Shown here piece after piece: positions 61,084 to 64,000 of a stretch of DNA of 64,000 bases. The position numbers and the translations under genes were made by a program. A model generated the notes under the pieces. The model had not been told where the DNA came from. It made no database searches and worked only from the letters and a program-made list of their open reading frames with translations. This stretch comes from JBJYIN01 sp046237015 (lineage in GTDB: Bacteria > Pseudomonadota > Gammaproteobacteria > Enterobacterales > Enterobacteriaceae), in the NCBI RefSeq assembly GCF_046237015.1, contig NZ_JBJYIN010000002.1, positions 124,001 through 188,000 of the forward strand, given 5' to 3'. Each line of letters begins with the position of its first letter. The first letter of the stretch is position 1.

Positions 61084-62454
61084 TTATTCGCACAGCACAA
61101 CTTTAATCGCCAACCCGCCTCGTGAGGTTTCACGGTATTTGGCATTCATGTCTTTACCCGTTTCGTACATGGTTTCGATGACTTTATCCAGAGAGACTCG
61201 AGGTTCGCTGGTGCGTCGCATGGCCATTCTGGCCGCATTGATGGCTTTTACCGATGCGATGGCATTGCGTTCAATACAGGGCACCTGAACTTGTCCTGCA
61301 ACGGGATCACAGGTTAATCCCAGGTTATGTTCCATGCCGATTTCGGCGGCAATGCATACCTGCTCAGGATTGGCACCGAGCAATTCGGCCAGCCCGGCGG
61401 CGGCCATGGAGCATGCTACGCCAACTTCCCCCTGACAGCCGACTTCCGCGCCGGAGATGGAAGCATTCATTTTATACAGCAGACCAATTGCGCCGGATGC
61501 CATGAAATAGCGCAGATAGGATTCTGGCGTGACGGGCTGAATATAATGGTCGTAGTAAGCCAGAACTGCAGGAATAATGCCGCAAGCGCCGTTGGTTGGT
61601 GCGGTCACAACACGGCCGCCAGAGGCGTTTTCTTCCGCAACAGCCATCGCGAACATGTTCACCCAGTCCATGGCATCCATTGGATCGTTAGAGAAACGAT
61701 CATTAATAAATAACAAGCGGTGCAGGGCAGAAGCGCGACGCGGCACGCGCAAAGGGCCTGGCAACACGCCTTCAGTATTCATACCGCGATGAATACCGTT
61801 TTGCATGACTTTCCAGACTTCAGCAAAATACTGTTCAATCGCGTCACGCCCGTGCATCGCGATTTCGTTTTTCATGACGATCGCGGATAAGGAAAGGCAG
61901 TTATCGTGACAGTGTTTGAGTAACTTTTGTGCAGAGAAAAAGGGGTAAGGCACACTTTCCTCTGTCGGGTGAACTTTACCAAAATTCTCTTGATCAACCA
62001 CGAACCCGCCGCCAATGGAATAATAGGTTTTACTGTAAACCACTTCCTGTTGGTTATAGGCACGAATGATCATCCCGTTTTCATGCAGAGGCAGATTTTC
62101 TGGCTGGAAACACAGGGACGTGTCCAGTGGAAAGCTGACTTCGTACTGACCATCGAATATAGGGAGCCGTTGGGTATCTTTGACTCGCTGTATGAAGGTG
62201 GAAATGGCATCGATATCGACACTGTCCGGCTGATTCCCCGCCAATCCCATAATGATGGCGATATCGGTATGATGACCTTTTCCTGTCAGAGATAGTGAAC
62301 CATAAACATCTACAACAATGCGCGTTACGGATGAAATGAGTGATTTACTGACCAGATCATCGGTAAACATTTTGCCAGCTTTCATCGGGCCTACGGTATG
62401 TGAACTGGATGGTCCGATACCAATTTTGAAAATATCAAATACGCTGACCATAGC
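61084..62454 (-). CDS. sdaB: L-serine dehydratase (L-serine ammonia-lyase)
   Basis: The 456-residue Fe-S enzyme deaminates L-serine to pyruvate. The start MVSVFDIFKIGIGPSSSHTVGPMKAGKMF is diagnostic. The C-terminal half holds the cluster cysteines in GACGIIPAVLAYY, SGAEVGCQGEVGVACSM and VQVPCIERNA. The ATG at 62454 is the family start; an upstream in-frame codon (62499) falls in a repeat-like stretch. It follows sdaC, as E. coli sdaB does, hence the symbol. However, residues such as NTEGVLPGPLRVPRRASAL and the terminal GGLAIKV look more like SdaA. Confidence 0.9.
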   Translation of the reverse strand, partial: AMVSVFDIFKIGIGPSSSHTVGPMKAGKMFTDDLVSKSLISSVTRIVVDVYGSLSLTGKGHHTDIAIIMGLAGNQPDSVDIDAISTFIQRVKDTQRLPIFDGQYEVSFPLDTSLCFQPENLPLHENGMIIRAYNQQEVVYSKTYYSIGGGFVVDQENFGKVHPTEESVPYPFFSAQKLLKHCHDNCLSLSAIVMKNEIAMHGRDAIEQYFAEVWKVMQNGIHRGMNTEGVLPGPLRVPRRASALHRLLFINDRFSNDPMDAMDWVNMFAMAVAEENASGGRVVTAPTNGACGIIPAVLAYYDHYIQPVTPESYLRYFMASGAIGLLYKMNASISGAEVGCQGEVGVACSMAAAGLAELLGANPEQVCIAAEIGMEHNLGLTCDPVAGQVQVPCIERNAIASVKAINAARMAMRRTSEPRVSLDKVIETMYETGKDMNAKYRETSRGGLAIKVVLCE

Positions 62455-62480
62455 GACTTCCTCTAAGAAACATCGGCATA

Positions 62481-62550
62481 TATACGCATCATCTTTCAAG
62501 TTGCAGGCTCGTTGTTCTACGTGAGAACGTTGCCTGCAACTCGAATAGAC
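62481..62550. repeat. Short ERIC-end-like inverted repeat in the sdaC-sda spacer
   Basis: TATACGCATCATCTTTCAAG and GTTGCAGG are answered by CCTGCAACTCGAATAGAC, giving a long imperfect palindrome of about 70 bp. The ends resemble ERIC termini, but no core is present. It lies within the sdaC-sda transcription unit. Confidence 0.5.
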
Positions 62551-62602
62551 TCGCGTGTGTTTATATAACGTACCGGTGTTGAGATGAGTGAATCAGAGCG
62601 AA

Positions 62603-63886
62603 TTAGCCAAACAGGCTGTAAACGATCGCGCTGATTGCAATCAATCCCATAATGGTGACAAAGACGTTGCTCAATTGACCGCTATATTTCTTCATGGCGG
62701 GGACTTTCTGAATCGCATACATCGGCATCAGGAACAGCAGACAGGCAATAATCGGGCCACCGAGTGTCTCAATCATGCCGAGAATACTTGGATTCTTCGT
62801 CGCGATGATCCAGGTGGTGATCAGCATAAACAGGGCGGTGATTCGGTTTAGTGTTGTGTTGGCAATGGTTTTTCCTCTGCTGCGTAACACTTTCGTTATC
62901 ATGCCATTAAAGCCTTCACCTGCCCCCAGATAGTGCCCCAGGAATGATTTGGAGATCGCGATAGTTGCGATAATCGGCGCCAGATAGCCCATGATCGGGT
63001 TATTAAAATGGTTAGCCAGATAAGACAAAATAGAGATGTTCTGTGCTTTCGCTTCCATCAGTTCAGCAGGTGACAGACTTAATACGCAACTGAAAACAAA
63101 GAACATGACGGTAAGTACCATCATGATGTGGCTATAGGACAGAATGCGTGAACATTTTTTCTCCGCTTCATCTCCGTACTCTTTACGTTTCGCAACAGCG
63201 AATGAAGAGATGATAGGGGAGTGGTTAAAAGAGAAAACCATGACTGGAATGGCTAGCCATAATGTCGCCAGTAATCCATTGCCAGTGACATTATTGGCAA
63301 GTGAAATATTTTCAAAAACAGAGGTATTCCAATGAGGAACTAAATACAAAGCCAAGAGCATTAATACTGCAACAAATGGATAAACAAGAACACTCATTGC
63401 TTTAACGATGACGGCTTCGCCAAAACGAACAATGAACATTAAGCCAAGAATCAATATTAATGAAAGTACAGCTCTCGGTGGTGAGGGAAGATGTAATTGG
63501 TGTGTGATAAAACTATCAACCGTATTAGTTATTGCGACACTGTAAACCAGAAGAATCGGATAAATTGCAAAAAAATACAGCAATGTGATTAATTTCCCAG
63601 CGCCAGCGCCGAAATGTTCTTCAACAACTTCTGTAATATCTTCACCACCTTTTTTACCAGATAATACAAAACGGCATAAAGCACGATGGGAATAATACGT
63701 CATGGGAAAAGCGATAATTGCCATAATAATTAATGGGATTAACCCACCAATCCCGGCATTTATCGGCAGGAATAGCACACCGGCACCAATCGCTGTGCCA
63801 TAGAGGCCCAGCATCCAAACGGTATCGCTTTTACGCCAGCTTGACGTTTGTTCTAATACCTGACTGTTGTCTTGAATTGTGCTCAT
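62603..63886 (-). CDS. sdaC: Serine:H+ symporter SdaC (HAAAP family)
   Basis: The 427-residue carrier with about 11 membrane helices matches E. coli SdaC (429). It shows WRKSDTVWMLGLYGTAIGAGVLFLPINAGIGGLIPLIIMAIIAFPMTYYSHRALCRFVLSGK and the later FNHSPIISSFAVAKRKEYG and AISKSFLGHYLGAGEGFNGM. The ATG at 63886 has GGAG eight bases upstream; an earlier start at 63925 extends into a repeat. It takes up serine for the dehydratase encoded downstream. Confidence 0.95.
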   Translation of the reverse strand: MSTIQDNSQVLEQTSSWRKSDTVWMLGLYGTAIGAGVLFLPINAGIGGLIPLIIMAIIAFPMTYYSHRALCRFVLSGKKGGEDITEVVEEHFGAGAGKLITLLYFFAIYPILLVYSVAITNTVDSFITHQLHLPSPPRAVLSLILILGLMFIVRFGEAVIVKAMSVLVYPFVAVLMLLALYLVPHWNTSVFENISLANNVTGNGLLATLWLAIPVMVFSFNHSPIISSFAVAKRKEYGDEAEKKCSRILSYSHIMMVLTVMFFVFSCVLSLSPAELMEAKAQNISILSYLANHFNNPIMGYLAPIIATIAISKSFLGHYLGAGEGFNGMITKVLRSRGKTIANTTLNRITALFMLITTWIIATKNPSILGMIETLGGPIIACLLFLMPMYAIQKVPAMKKYSGQLSNVFVTIMGLIAISAIVYSLFG

Positions 63887-63913
63887 ACTTGTGTCTCCTC
63901 GGTGAACACAGTT

Positions 63914-64000
63914 TATACCCGTCATACTTCAAATCGCATGTGATATTCAAAAACGCGTTGGCGTTTTTGTTCTGAAACCTGAATTGTGTAGAGTACATAT
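63914..64000. repeat. ERIC-ended element, running to or beyond the window edge
   Basis: It starts TATACCCGTCATACTTCAAA, contains a hairpin (AAAACGCGTTGGCGTTTTT-like) and shows CTGAAACCTGAATTGTG near the right end. The type is the same as at 9157-9296 and 34168-34312. It lies 27 bases upstream of the sdaC start, where it could affect the promoter. Confidence 0.6.

Overview
The window looks like a chromosomal segment of a soft-rot enterobacterium, most likely Pectobacterium or a close relative. This rests on recalled family and E. coli gene-order knowledge, not on a database search. Gene pairs and operons follow E. coli order (mdtABCD-baeSR, yegS/cyaR/yegQ, thiMD behind a TPP riboswitch, aspA-dcu, galTK, ppk-ppx, sdaC-sda, lgoD/lgoR). 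The intergenic spaces carry many ERIC elements of about 127 bp and related elements with the same ends. No rRNA, tRNA, transposase, phage gene or CRISPR array was seen.

Layout. 1-7.4 kb: the end of an IclR-type regulator, then a five-gene minus-strand operon. It encodes a fused ABC permease, ATPase, periplasmic binding protein, an unusual inositol-monophosphatase/dual-specificity-phosphatase fusion and a LacI-type regulator. It is probably an uptake and dephosphorylation system for a phosphorylated organic solute. 7.6-11.8 kb: aspartase, a DcuA/DcuB-type C4-dicarboxylate carrier and a divergent LysR regulator. 12.0-18.4 kb: housekeeping genes (TPP riboswitch-thiM-thiD, psiE, yegS, the CyaR small RNA with its CRP site, yegQ, a glutathionyl-hydroquinone reductase). 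18.6-29.6 kb: the mdtABCD-baeSR multidrug efflux operon. 29.8-31.6 kb: nupC and an orphan PTS EIIB.

31.8-38.9 kb: a carbohydrate locus of unknown substrate, with a 1091-residue DUF5107/TPR protein, a sugar porter, an aldose-1-epimerase-like protein and a divergent ROK repressor. 39.2-42.9 kb: galR-type repressor, galT and galK with a well-matched gal operator. 42.9-43.9 kb: a hicA/hicB toxin-antitoxin pair whose two genes are separated by an inserted ERIC element. 44.0-45.9 kb: mgtE and a YfgG-like small membrane protein. 46.0-51.4 kb: a TRAP transporter next to lgoD and lgoR, apparently for L-galactonate. 51.6-60.2 kb: ppx and ppk, divergent from a PstC-PstA-PstB-like ABC system that has no binding protein here and carries large extra domains. 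60.4-64 kb: an orphan XRE regulator, an L-serine dehydratase and the serine carrier sdaC.

The best candidates for something not well described are the ABC/phosphatase-fusion operon (about 0.8-7.4 kb), the DUF5107/TPR sugar locus (31.8-38.9 kb), the ERIC-split hicA/hicB pair, and the PstS-less Pst-like transporter beside polyphosphate metabolism.
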